A DNA stretch of 64,000 bases from Botryosphaeria dothidea. Lineage: Eukaryota > Ascomycota > Dothideomycetes > Botryosphaeriales > Botryosphaeriaceae. Positions 24,475 to 36,694 of the stretch are shown piece after piece. The notes under the pieces were generated by a model. It was not told the DNA's origin. It saw only the letters and a list, made by a program, of their open reading frames with translations, and did no database searches. Position 1 is the first letter of the stretch, and every line of letters begins with the position of its first letter. The stretch lies in assembly GCA_011503125.2 (NCBI GenBank), contig WWBZ02000040.1, positions 2,232,001 through 2,296,000 of the forward strand. Reading direction: 5' to 3'. The translations under genes were made by a program, and so were the position numbers.

Positions 24475-25619
24475 TCACACGGACTTGCGCAACTTCGCTC
24501 CGGCCCACAAGACAGGAGCCAGATGCTTCGGCATGTTGGCGCCAAACAGGCTGATGAACCAAAGGATGGTGAACACGCCCACCGGGGCAAGAAGAAGCTC
24601 GGTGTGGTGAAGGAAAGGGAGGGCTTGGAATCAATTAGCAGCTGAAATTCAAATGGAGATGTTTGGAGTTTACCATTGTAACCAAGGAAGGTGATGACGC
24701 TGTAGTACCCAAAGGCCAGCAGATACAGGGAGTTGCCTACGAATGACGAGACCCAGAAGTCGCGCGCAATAAGAGGCATGAGGAGGAACTGAATGACGTA
24801 GAGGAAGAACCAGACGGGGAAGAAAGCGCGTATCGACACCTGAAGAGCTTAGGGTTAGTCTGTGGGAGCTCTCTGGATCAGAAGCCTGATCAAGACTCAC
24901 GTCAAAGCAATATCCGAACTCCAGCTGCTCTCCATCTCCTGGCTGCACAAAGAGACCCTGCCTGCGCCGTCCGGGCAAACCAGGCACGCCTGGTCCCAGC
25001 AGCCTTCCAACCAAGAAGTATGCCGTTGTTGCGACGGCGAGCGACAGGCCGATGAAGTGCACGAAGACGAAGACCAGCATTATGCGCAGCGTCTTGCCGA
25101 AGCCGTCGGCATAGGCGAGGCCCCAGGCGAGCGAGGTGAGGATCAGGAAGAAGGAGAGCAGGTAGGTGAAGGCCGGATCGGGGCGGTGCCAAGTGTTCTT
25201 GGTCTCTGCAAATGCGCGTCAGCAGGGCTAACAGGTTGAGGGTATTCAGGCAGTATTACGCTTCTGCAGAGGATGTTAGCAAGCTATTGGCGCATACGCG
25301 TCGCAAGAGTGGTAGGTCGCCTTACATGGTAATATATGGAGCGGAAGACCTTCTTGGGAGCTATTATGAGGCTCATCATCTCCCAGACGGCGGTCTCAAA
25401 GTCCATCTGCGGGAACTTGAACAGGCGCTTGAAGAAGCGCGGCATCTTGATGCCCTGGCGGCGATTGCTGGGCACGGTGCCTCCGAAGTTGGTCGAGGGC
25501 CCGCCATGGCGAGGCAGCGATATCTGCGGGTTCATGGCGGCGAGCGAGTCAATGGAGCAGGCGGAGGACTGCGGCGACGGTGGGCGGACTCGGTGAGAGG
25601 GCGTGCCTGGAGGTGACAC
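24475..25619 (-). CDS. UNC-50/Gmh1 family Golgi membrane protein
   Basis: Five exons on the minus strand, 25619-25326, 25263-25260, 25205-24901, 24839-24674 and 24623-24475, giving 305 residues. The signature KFPQMDFETAVWEMMSLII, then APKKVFRSIYYHKQTKNTWH, is that of UNC-50. Exon 2 is only 4 nt (AAGC): it supplies the Lys codon and the first base of Gln in HKQTKN, and without it the frame is lost. Membrane segments include FTYLLSFFLILTSLAW, MLVFVFVHFIGLSLAV, FPVWFFLYVIQFLLMPL and FVGNSLYLLAFGYYSV. Yeast Gmh1 sits in early Golgi and binds the Arf exchange factors Gea1/2; animal UNC-50 supports receptor trafficking. A start at Met29 (25535) is possible. The gene is head-to-head with rna14. Confidence 0.9.
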
Positions 25620-26009
25620 GTCGAGCTTGGGGGGCCGGCTGGGATGTGGTCTGGTGCTGCGCGGAGTGGTTGAGAGGTGACGATCAGCGCCAAGGCACGG
25701 GCGTCATTGCGCAAGCTGGCCGACGCTCCATCTGTGCAAAGTCCAACGGCCTCCGCTTCCGTACAAACTCACCTCAACCTCCAAGCACCCGACACCTGCA
25801 CAAACCCAGCCACGCGACCACTAGGACGAATAAAGGCGCCCGCGCACCCCCACTCCGCGCCCGGCTGCCTGCACCGCTCCTGCGCTGCGACCGCGTCTCT
25901 GCGCGCCCGAATCCAGCGCCGATCCCCAACTAACAGCGCAACTTCACAGCTGCCGCCGTCTTCAGCTCAAATTCCAGCTCCAGCTCCCCAGAGCCCATCC
26001 GCCATCACC
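25620..26009. promoter_or_regulatory. Divergent promoter, UNC-50 / rna14
   Basis: A 390-nt interval between two start codons. The rna14 frame is open through it on the plus strand, rich in Pro, Ser and Thr; I treat that as leader because the ATG at 26010 sits in a good context (CACCATGGC). Confidence 0.5.
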
Positions 26010-29000
26010 ATGGCGGACATGACCCCCGAGATGGCCTTTCTGCAGTCGCTGCAGTCCGATGCCGCCGCCGCTTTTGGCAATGGCGGCGAGCTACAGCAGC
26101 AGCAGCAGGATGAGCCCCAGCAGGATGACCCGCAGCAGGCCGCGCCCGCCGAGGATGATGACGAGGATTACGACCCGTCTGCCCTGATGCCCGACACGTC
26201 CGCTTACGACCCCAGCGCTCCGCCCATGCCGCAGCAGCCCGAACAGTCGACGCCGACGCCGTCGCAGCCCGCTTCGCAGGCGCCGTCGCGCACCGCGTCG
26301 GCTAAACCCGACCAGAAGACCCAGGCCAAGCCGCCTCGCACAATGGGTGGGTTTGTCGTTGATGACGAGGACGATGAGGACGAGTCCCCCGTCGCAAAAG
26401 CAGCTGGTGCTCAGGGAGTGAAGGTTTCTGCACCGGGTTCTACGCATACGCCAGAGCGTTCTGTTTCTCAGACTCCAGTCAATGCACTTCCATCATCATC
26501 AAATGTACCAATACATAAAGCTGCACAAGATCAGGGTGTTTCTGGTGTTTCCAATGGCGCGCAAAGCGCACTTCCTGCTGATTCCGCTGCGTCTGTCAAC
26601 CCTTCGTCCCAGACCTTCGCGGCTGCCCAGCCGCCGTCGTCTAAGGCGCGTCTGCCGCAGGACCGCATTGGTATTCTTGAAGACAGGATTCAGGAGGACA
26701 CGCGAGGTGATCTGGACGCCTGGCTGAACTTGCTCGGCGAATACCGCCGGCGCGACAAGCTCGACGAGGCCCGTGCCGTTTATGCCCGCTTCTTCAAGGT
26801 CTTCCCTCACGCAGTAAGTCTTGCCGGCCCTTGCAAAAGCGCATCGGATTAATGTATCTACAGGCGGAGCAATGGGTGGCGTTCGCGAACATGGAGCTGC
26901 AAGCTAATAACTTCTACGGCGTCGAGCGCATCTTTGAGCAATCTCTCCTTCAGGTGCCCCATGTCGAGCTGTGGTCAACTTACTTAACTTACATCCGGAG
27001 ACGCAACAATCTGACAACAGATGCTACGGGCAACGCCCGCCAGACGGTCTCTATGGCGTACGACTTTGTCCTTGCGAATGTTGGCATGGACAAGGATGCC
27101 GGTCAACTTTGGCAAGACTACGTCGAATTCATCGAATCCGGTCCCGGCAACGTTGGTGGAAGCACCTGGCAGGATCAGCAGAAGATGGACCTGCTGCGCA
27201 AGGCCTACCAGAAGGCAATCTGCGTTCCGACTGACGCAGTGACTGCGCTTTGGAAGCAGTATGACCGTTTCGAAATGGGCCTGAATAAAGTCACTGTAAG
27301 TGATACAGATGCCTGTGTTTTGTGGTATAGATCTAATACGCTCTGGCAGGGACGAAAATTTCTCCAGGAGAAGTCTCCTGCATACATGACTGCTCGTAGC
27401 TCAATTGTTGCACTGGAGAACATTACCAGGGAATTGAACAGGACCACTCTCCCGAAGCTGCCACCTGCTCTTGGATTTGATGGTGATCTTGAGTACATGA
27501 AACAAGTCGACATCTGGAAGAAGTGGATTGCATGGGAAAAGGAAGACCCGCTAGTGCTGAAAGATGAAGACCCCGCTGCATTTAAAGCTCGTGTGATCTT
27601 CGTATACAAGCAAGCACTAATGGCTCTCCGCTTCTGGCCCGAGATGTGGTATGATGCAGCTGAATTTGCCTTCCAGAATGATCTGGAAGCTGAGGGCAAC
27701 GACTTCCTTACCAAGGGCTGCGAAGCCAACCCCGAGAGCTGCCTCTTGGCCTTCAAGCGCGCTGACCGACTGGAGATGTCGTCTAATAGCGAAGAAGGTG
27801 AAGATAGCATTGTCCGCCGTGGCGAGACCGTCCGCGAGCCGTACCAGAAGGCGCTGGATGCTTTGTATGCCTTGATCAATAAGACGAAGGCTCGCGAAAC
27901 CGACATGGTCAGCCGCATTAAGGAAGCGTTTGCCCTACAATTCGAGAGCAATGAGGAAGAGCAAGCCGATGAGGATGACGAAGACCAGGATGGCAACAGT
28001 GCGGCAAAGGCCAAGGAAGCCGCATTGCAAAACCAAATCGAGGCGATACAGAAGGGCAATGCTGCACAAATCAAGCTTCTCTCCAGAACAGTCTCGTTTG
28101 CATGGATTGCACTGATCAGGGCGATGCGCCGGATACAGGGTAAAGGCAAACCTGGTGAGAGGATCGGTGGCTTCCGTCAAGTTTTCGCAGATGCCAGGAA
28201 GGCTGGTCGCATCACAAGTGATGTGTACGTAGCTAGCGCTCTCATCGAGCACCATTGCTACAACGATCCTGCTGCGACCAAGATTCTTGAGCGTGGCATG
28301 AAGTTGTTCCCTGAGGATGAGGAGTTCGCTCTTGAGTACCTCAAGCATCTCATCGCGAAGAACGATATCACCAACGCCCGAGCTGTCTTCAAGACCACTG
28401 TCAGCAGGTTAGCACAAAAGCCTGAGACGCTTCAAAAAGCGAAGCCTATATACGCCTTTTTCCATGAGTACGAGTCGCATTACGGCGAACTCAGCCAGAT
28501 TCAAGAGCTCGAGAAACGCATGGCAGAGCTCTTCCCTGAAGATCCTTCTCTCTCTCACTTCTCTAAGCGTTATTCCAAGCCTACTTTCGACCCAACAGCC
28601 ATCCGCCCAATCATCTCACCGTTGACGCAAGCAAGACCCAAGCCTCCGCCTGGTATGGAGCAGCCAGCACAAGTCGCCCAGCAGGCGGTCCCAGTACCTC
28701 AACAACAGCCTCCCGTCTCCTCCGTTCCTCCTTCCGTCGTCGACTCCCCCCGTCCCCCTCCTGTTCAGGCTCGCGATTCACCCAAGCGTCCGTTTGTGCC
28801 CGACGATTCGGACAACGACTCTGCCGTGCAACCCCGCAAGATTGCCCGCGGCGAGTCGCCGCTCAAGGGTGCCGCTGGCCGGCGTCTTGCAGCACAGCAG
28901 GGCCGCAACCTTGGTCGCGACGGTGCCAACAGCACTCAGATGGGCGGCTCGACCGCACAGCCTGCGCCGCTCCCCCGCGACATCACCTTCCTTCTCGGCA

Positions 29001-29191
29001 TCATCCCCGGTGCTCACACGTACAACTCTGCTCGGTTCATCCCCGAAAGAGTGGTCGATGTGTTGCGCCATGTACAGCTGCCGCAGACATGGCCTCCACA
29101 GCACAGGCTTGATCCGCTCAGGCATATACCGAGCGGTGGACAGCCCATGGGTCAGCTGCCGATGAACGGGCCAAATCCTTACTACCGCTAA
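26010..29191 (+). CDS. rna14: mRNA 3'-end processing protein Rna14 (CstF-77)
   Basis: Three exons, 26010-26813, 26864-27295 and 27350-29191, giving 1025 residues. The first ~210 residues are a disordered, acidic Gln/Pro-rich tail. HAT (half-a-TPR) helices start with DLDAWLNLLGEYRRRDKLDE and run to about residue 815, with typical Suf-domain stretches such as YGVERIFEQSLLQVPHVELW and ITNARAVFKTTVSRLA. The C-terminus is Pro-rich and contains FLLGIIPGAHTYNSARF, a likely monkeytail-type Rna15-binding segment. Rna14 scaffolds cleavage factor IA for cleavage and polyadenylation in the nucleus. The second intron (27296-27349) is 54 nt, a multiple of three with no stop; I remove it because its ends (GTAAGT, GGCAG) are consensus and the join KVTGRKFLQEKSPAYM is the usual HAT sequence. 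The gene is head-to-head with UNC-50. Confidence 0.93.
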
Positions 29192-32100
29192 GTCTACGGC
29201 GATGCGGTTGTTATTTCATGCACTTCGTCTGATTTCGAGCCGCAAGTATGGTAAATTTTGAGGGCGTCCGGCCAACAGGCCATTTGATAATGGGTTTGAC
29301 TAGCTCAAGAGTTTGATATTCGATGCGTGGCGATACGTAAAGCGCTCGAGGGAGGATCGACAATCTGGTCCTACGGAGCGATCGAACGGATGTACCGTCT
29401 GCGTGTAGCACTGCTTTTCTCTTTTTCTTCTCTCTGCCTTCTTCTCATCCTTTCACTATTCCATAGCGACGGATACAATGGGCGGTCGTTCGGTTTGGAA
29501 GGCTGGATACCTCCTTCTCTATTCCTATAAGAGCAAAGTAATGGTGGGAAACGTTGAGGAGAAACGGGGGTTTCACCCCTTTACAGCATGTAGGCGTTTC
29601 TCTTCGATTCTCTTTTTCTGCGATTTTCTGATGGAGTGGCGAGGCACGCGTGGTTTTTTCCCCTGCCGATGCTTTGATATCTGCGTTTTAGAGGCTTTGA
29701 TGGCGCGGTGATGAGCTATGTACAATAAGCAAAAAAGATCAAATATACGGTTCTGGATGGGCGGGTACAAATTTTTATGGTGTTTTTTGACAGATATGAT
29801 TGTTCGAATTGGTGAATTCTGGCCAACCCGCACTCTCGAAGTTGGCGAAACCGGTGCGCGGGCCGTTGTATCTCGGCGCGGCGATCTCAGGTGCTCGCAT
29901 GTTCGCGCGCGCTGATGATTGCCATCAATATGTCAATATGATTATTTCGGTGTATCATTGCGCAACTGTTAGCGTAGGAGCACGCTTGATCCATCGAAGG
30001 TGCGCTCCTGTTCCGCGTCCATGTGAACTTGCACCCATTCACCATGGCCGACCATGAACTCTCACGGCAAACAATATCCTGATATCCTTCAACATTGTTG
30101 GTATGCATAGAGAGAACTAAAATCCTGCATCTGGGGGATTGGTCGATAGCCTGAAGGAAATTGTGTGGTCGTCTCTCCGCTCATGCAAGCAAAATTTGAT
30201 ATGCCATGACTTGTACTTTTATTTTGCCAACAGTTTTCTACTGGAATATCAGGCAATCGAGATTCTGGATTAGTATGCCCAATCCTCCGTTCCATCGGCG
30301 TTTGATAAACGCCAGCAACCTTCCAGCATCGTTTTGATCCTTAGCCAAGAAATAGGTCTCAATTATCGAAAGGCTTCTGAGCTTGCAGAATCGCTCGCGA
30401 ATTTCGAGATATTGCTCTAACTTCCACAAAGATATGCTCCTCCCTCGCCGTAAGTCCTCTGCCGGTTTTGGGAGACTCGTTCAGTCAGCAAGCCCAATCC
30501 TAGCTTTGTGTAACCTTCCTGGTCATCCGCTTGGCAGTATCCGTGTATGAGAACGCTCATCCGCTTCTCTGAGCCTTTCCGGCCTCTCCCAAATTGTAGT
30601 GCCCCTCAAATCCCATGAAGACGTCTTAGGATCAGAATAGCACTCTGCAGCGACCGAAGCTACGGGGTTCCTGCGCTAGGATAGACGAAAAGAAGTTCTT
30701 GCACCCCAGTGTCTTTCCGGACACCTATGTCCTAAATAAGAGCAAAGCGAATTAGAGAGATGTGTAGCGAGCATGTGAGCATGACGTTAGTAGAGCATAG
30801 CGGATGCTCGCTGAGAAAGCGTCGCAGAATCGTCAGGATGCTTCGGTTGAGGTTTTGTACCTAACCTTGATCAAATCCATCAGCATCTGGTCAAGGATCT
30901 GGGCAGATGGTTTAGCAGACGCTGCACCGTCTTTTCGTGCTCGCAAAGACCCCTGACTCGCAGTAGCAGGGGCTTAGCGTCGTAGGGCTGAGTGTGGGGC
31001 GCAGACGTGGGGGAGAGGACGTCAAAGCTTGACGTCAAACGCAATCCTTACCGCATCTTCATCTCTTGCATCAGTTGAACGCGGCCTTCCACATCAGCAG
31101 CCCGTTTGTTTCCGCATTGTGTCTGAGATGCTGCGATCGTCGGTGCGCGTTGACTGTCGTTGAAGCGGTGCGATGCGGCTGCCCGCTCAAGTGTCGTCAC
31201 GCTGGGCAAAGCGCGCCATGTATGGGCGTCGCAGATAGGGACGAGAGAGGGCAGGGCTGCGCGAGCACATGTAGTTTGTTTCAATGTAGTCCTCGTGGAT
31301 TCGGCGGAGCTAATGACGGACAAAGCAAGCGCCAATGGCCTGAATTGGCTCTGCTGCTACAAGCGACCATGTCGGCGTGTTGACGGACGTCGAAAACACC
31401 CTACAGCGCCGACGCTAACTATGCGAATGGCCGTGCGGGCATCCCCAGACTAGAGACTCCATGCGGCTCCCTGACTATGACTCTTGCGGCTCTGCTATTG
31501 GTGCACCGTCTGCCGTACGCGTAATTCAATGAGCCAACGCTGCCTTGAAGGGCAGGACCACGGCCAGTGCCCCTTCCTTCTACGCCCTTCCTACTCGCAC
31601 TACCCCGGAACGCCGCCCCATGCCTGCCTCGCGCCGTGCCTGCCTCGCCCGTGCTGATCAGCGGACCCTGAATCTGCTCCGCTTTCTGCCCTACTTAAAC
31701 CCCCCAATCCTTCGACCAACCGCCCTTCTTCCTCCACCGTCCACCACCCTCTTCAGCTTCGCTCGAGCAAGGTCCTCGCCCTACTGCACAAGTCAAGCAA
31801 GGTATGTTTCATTTCCTTTGACGACATCCAAGAGGTGCCGCTGCCTGTTTTCAAGCGAACGCACCCAAACATGTTCACCACCCACCGCAAGCCATCTGCT
31901 TCTCGCCGTCCATGACCACCACCGCTCGCCTGCTCATTTCTCGAGCCGAGAAGAGGTGCACATGGCGGCGAGGGCTTCTGGCGTCTACATTGTGCCGTCC
32001 TTCTGCATCATCATCATCATCTGTGTATGCTGCTTGTCGGCGTCACTTATCACTTTCCCTTCACACTTTCGACTCTCTTTGCCCACCAACCTCAGCCCAA

Positions 32101-32383
32101 CTTCACAACTTTATAACACAAGCTGACCTCACAACAACAGCGCCTTTCGCCCGCAAATCCAAAGGCGTTTTCGGCAACAAGCTTCACACCCGCTCGCTCC
32201 GACAGCTCACTTAGCTTGGCAACTGCGCAAGCGCCTCGCTCAGGACACACTCTCCACCTCCAACACAACTCCAAGTGTGAGTACCCGCCTTTGTTCTTTG
32301 GCATTGATACGCATCATCAAGCCTCTCCCTCGCATCTCATCGCTAAGCCTAATGCTGATTGCCCTCCACAGAACCTCAACACA
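29192..32383. other. 3.2-kb gene-poor gap upstream of Argonaute
   Basis: No protein gene can be supported. The first part is AT-richer and holds the rna14 3' UTR. From about 31.55 kb the plus strand becomes pyrimidine-rich, as in fungal promoters and long leaders. Donor-like AGGTATGT at 31800 and an intron-like stretch at 32277-32371 (GTGAGT...CCACAG) suggest that the Argonaute mRNA has a spliced 5' UTR starting near 31.7 kb. Confidence 0.5.
32277..32371 (+). other. Probable 5' UTR intron of Argonaute
   Basis: A consensus donor GTGAGT at 32277, a branch-like GCTGATT and an acceptor CCACAG at 32371 lie 12 nt before the start codon. Removing the 95 nt would leave a leader that runs into CAACACAATGGCT. 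Seen in sequence; use is inferred. Confidence 0.55.
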
Positions 32384-35300
32384 ATGGCTGGTGCCGGCAA
32401 GCGTCGTGCCAAGGCCGAGGCCGCTGCCTCCTCGTCCGGCGAGCCTTCTTCGTCCGAGGGCAAGACCCAGAGCCAGAGCCAGTCTCCTGGTGTCCAGCGT
32501 CCCAGCCCGGAGCAGTCCTCCGAGTCGCGTTCTACCCCCGCCTCGTTGTCGCGCTACGATGGCAACGCTGACCCCCAGCGCCCTGGTGCTGCCTTCGAGG
32601 TCACTTCCCGCAACGTCAACGACACGCTCGGCATCGCTGCCTGGTATACTGCTCGCGGTGTAAGTCAAGCTTTTCTTTTTCCACGTCCATCGCGTCTCAT
32701 GCCTCGTGCCACTTGCCCAAGCCCCTCGTCCCTTGCCATTTGCCCTGTGCCATGCGCCCCATGCAGGCTCAGACTCCCACGCCCGTCACAAGATCCATGC
32801 AGGAAGCTTCAAAGCTTGCATGGGTCTCACAACCCCATGCAATGGTGTCGCCATGCGGCCCTTGCACCGGCTATGAACATCTCAGATGCTTGGTGCCTAG
32901 CTGCAGGTGCCCATGGGATTGTTTGTTCTTCCTCTTCTTCTTCCTCATCCATCCAACACAAAGGCTTTGATACTTGAAGCTCATTAAACCCTTCCTTGCC
33001 TTCCAATCCTCTTCCCATTACCCTTCTCAATCCCCTTCACGGTCACCACCCACTCGATTCACCATGACGACATTCAAGCATGCGGACGTCAAGCTAAAGG
33101 ACGAAACAAAGATCCCCATTCCCGTCGCCATTCCGAAGCGCCCGGCAAAGCTCAACATGCAGGGCCGCGAGATTCCTGTCAAGCTCAACACGTTCAACGT
33201 GGTCTCCATGCCCACCCAGCCGGTGTACCAGTATGATGTAAGTGCCAACCCACCTCTTCCCTATCTCCTGTCCTCCAACAGAGACTTACATCATCTTTGC
33301 AGGTGATCATCGGTTCTGGTACTGAGAAGCGTGGTCTCGTCATGAGCGTCTGGGAGTCCAAGACCGTCAAGGAAAAGCTCGGCAAGGGCTGGCTCTTCGA
33401 TGGTAACAAGATCGCCTGGTCCGCTTCGAAGATGCCTGACCTTAGTCTTGACGTCGACCTCGATGTTGAGCGTGGTCGCAACGTTCGTCCTGATCGCAAG
33501 GGCAAGAACAAGCATCGCTTCCACCTACGTTGCACCAAGAAGATGCGCTTCGACCTTCTTGGCGGCTACCTCGCTGGCGCTGCTGATTACGGTAACGAAA
33601 TTACCGAGTAAGTTTTTTCTCGTTGTCATTCCCCTCTATTCTCTTCAATCGTACTGACCAATACCTACAGGGCCATCATCTTCCTGGACCACCTCATGCG
33701 TGAGACTCCCTCCGGCCGCTTCTCCAAGATCAAGAAGAGCTTCTTCGCTCGTGGTCAGACCCGGGTGCCTCTTGGTGGCTCGGTCGAGGCTTTCAAGGGT
33801 GTTTTCTCTTCCATGAGGATCGCCACCAGCCCCAACAACAAGCCTTGTTTGACGGTCAACGTGGATGTTGCGAACGGCACCTTCTTTCAGGAGGGTATGC
33901 TGAAGGATGCCTGCATCCAGATGCTTAACATGCCAAACCCGCAGGTTTTCATCGGTCAGTTTCAGCAGGCGGTCAAGGGAAACTGGGACAAGTCCATGAT
34001 GAAGACCAACCTGAAGCGTCTCAGCAAGATCCGCGTCTGCGTTAACCACCGCGGCCTTGACAACGAGACTGGGAAGGAGCCGGTTTACATGATCGAGAAG
34101 ATCATGTCGCGCACTCCTCACGACCACAAGATTGAGATCATCGAAAACGGCAAGCGCGAGTGGCTTACGGTGGCCGACTACTTCCGCCGTAAGTATAAGG
34201 TCACGCTGACTGCTGGTCTTCCTCTCGTCAAGATGACCAAGAAGGAGGTCTTCTTGCCCATGGACGTTTGTAGGATTATCCAGAACCAGAGATACCCCTT
34301 CAAGCTCAACGAGAAGCAGACCGTAAGCGTCTTTCGCTTCCTCCCGTGCCATTAGTCTCATACTGACCATTATTTAGAGCAACATGATCAAGTTTGCGGT
34401 TACTCCTCCTCCTGAGCGCTGGGCGAGCGTTGAGCATGGTCTGAAGATGCTTGACTGGCCCGCCGACCCTGCTCTTGCACACTTCGGCCTCAAGATCGAC
34501 CCCAAGCCTGTGGTCGTCAAGGCCCGCCAGCTTCAGCCTCCTCAAGTTACCTTCGGTGGCCAGGGCAACCAGGCTCATGTTCAGCCCAACGAGGCTGGCA
34601 AGGGTCGCTGGATGCTCCTCGGCAAGAAGTTCTTGGGCAAGAACACCGTCCCTCTTAAGTCTTGGGGCGTCTGTGTTGTTCAGGGTCGTGGCTCTGTTGA
34701 TCCCAACGCTGCGAGGCGCTTCTTCGACCGGTTCGTCGAGGTTTACAAGAAGCACGGCGGCGACATCCAGCAGCCCAAGTTCCAGCTCGTCCCTGGTAAC
34801 CTCCAGCAGGGCTCTGAGATGGTTCAGAACGCTTGGAACGCGACTGGCAACCTCAACCAACACAAGCCCCAGCTCCTGTTCTTCGTCGTCCCTGACCGCA
34901 ACGCAGAGACCTACAATCGCATCAAGAAGGCCTGCGAGTGCCGCTTTGGTGTTGTGACCCAGTTTCTTCAGTCGGCTCACGTCATGAAGAACCAGGACCA
35001 GTACCATAGCAATGTTTGTATGAAGGTCAACGCGAAGCTCGGCGGTTTTACCTCCAAAGCCACTGGTACACTTCTCAAGATTGCGCCCACTAACAACAAG
35101 ATTCCCACCATGTGCATTGGTGCTGACGTTTCCCACCCTTCTCCTGGTGCTGCCAAGGACGGCTCTACCGGCTCGTTCGCCGCCCTTACCATGTCGTTGA
35201 ACGAGACGCTTACACGCTACGCTGCCCAGTGTGACACCAACGGCTTCCGTGTTGAGATGATCTCTACTCCTAACATCGACAACCTTCTTGGTCGGATGGT

Positions 35301-35952
35301 CACTCATTGGGTCAACAAGGTTGGTCGTGGTCAGCTTCCGCAGCGCGTCATGTACTTCCGTGACGGCGTCTCGGAGCCCCAGTACCAGCACGTGCTTGAA
35401 CAGGAGGTTCGCGACATCAAGAACCTTTTCAAGAAGTTCAACGCGAAGCACCAGGCTAAGTTTGTCGTCATCATCGCTTCTAAGCGCCACCATGTGCGCT
35501 TCTTCCCTGAGGGCGGCAAGGGCGACCGCAACGGCAACCCAAACCCCGGTACCCTCGTTGAGACTGGAATCACACATCCCTTCCAGTTCGACTTCTACCT
35601 GAACGCTCACTCCGCCATCAAGGGTACTGCTCGCCCAGTTCACTACACGGTCCTCCTGAACGAGGCAGGCATGAGCTCCGAGGAGATTCAGCAGATGGTC
35701 TTCGAGCATAGCTTCCAGTACATCCGCTCGACGACTCCTGTCAGCCTTTTCCCTGCGGTGTACTATGCCCATTTGGCTTCTCAGCGTGCTCGTGGCCACG
35801 CCGCCGAAGGCAACCCTTCCTCTGGCAAGAAGCAGACCACGGAGCCCAAGGACACGGCGACTTCAACCTCTGAGAAGACTCCCACCGAGGTCGCCCCCAT
35901 CACTCCCATGAACAACCAGGCCGACATCGACTTCTCCATGTGGTACATCTAG
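32384..35952 (+). CDS. Argonaute (PAZ-PIWI, QDE-2-like)
   Basis: Predicted exons 32384-32659, 33079-33237, 33303-33607, 33671-34322 and 34378-35952, giving 988 residues. Exon 1 codes a low-complexity Ser/Gln-rich tail to AAWYTARG. The N, linker and PAZ domains follow (REIPVKLNTFNVVSMPTQPV; MIEKIMSRTPHDHKIEI; NQRYPFKLNEKQT). The PIWI domain occupies the last ~400 residues and carries Asp in CIGADVSHP, Asp in YFRDGVSE and His in NAHSAIKGTARPVHY; with the mid-domain Glu finger region this fits the slicer tetrad DEDH. The C-terminus ends DFSMWYI, the buried tail of eukaryotic Argonautes. It binds small RNAs for quelling or other RNA silencing. Later junctions agree in phase; the first junction (419-nt intron, acceptor TTCAAG) is the least certain. 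Confidence 0.92.
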
Positions 35953-36669
35953 GCTCGTTCTCCCTTCTTGCTTCTTCTCGGCGGCTTCCTCTGCTCTGGT
36001 GCGGATTTCAGTGATTTGACGGGATTTGCAAGGGAAAGGTTCATTGGTTATAGGTAGTTCGCGGCAGCTGGCACATCGGTAGATGGCTTTCGTAGCTAGC
36101 CAGCTCAAAAGTCCGAGATGACAGCATTCCTCGCTATGATGCTACCTTTACTTTCGTGATTTTGTTGATGCTGCCTTCCGACTGCTCCTGTCTCGCCCTC
36201 CAAACTACTAGGTTGGGCAAATTCATTTGCATTCAACATGTGGATGAAGCCCCAAATCAGAACTGACATAGCCCTGTTTTTGCGCGACCTCTCTGCCCTC
36301 GCAGTGTGTCTGCAACTTTAGTGTCCACCGCACGCCGTTAAGGTAGGTTCACAATGAAAACTGTCGCCATCTTCCCAAATCTGATATCAAATACTTACTA
36401 AGACTGCTGCGCCTTACAATCGCGGATACAAGGTCAACCTTTAAGCTACTACAACTGAAAGCGCGATTACGCATGGACAGCTGAGACCACCATATCGCCG
36501 CTTTGCCGGGGTAAGTGCAAGCCAGGACAGTGAAGCGAAGAAGTCAGCTCGCGGAGAGTGATGCACAGAGCATGTACCGAAGACAAAATGCATCGCCTGT
36601 TTCGTTCTTTCTCAACACTTAATATTAGATATAGATCGCTAATCTTGTCCTCCTTCCAGCAAACCCCGC

Positions 36670-36694
36670 GTGTGTATGTATGTGTGTGTGTGTG
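36670..36694. repeat. GT-rich microsatellite
   Basis: Imperfect GT/AT dinucleotide run (GTGTGTATGTATGTGTGT...) in non-coding DNA. Confidence 0.7.

Noticed and set aside
27296..27349. Reading rna14 straight through as coding here
   Set aside because: The 54 nt has consensus splice ends, and removal gives the conserved HAT sequence; I treat it as an intron.
34306..35799. A 497-codon open frame antisense to Argonaute exon 5
   Set aside because: It mirrors the strongly biased coding strand, has no domain, and sits exactly over a well-supported exon; long antisense frames are common opposite high-GC3 genes.
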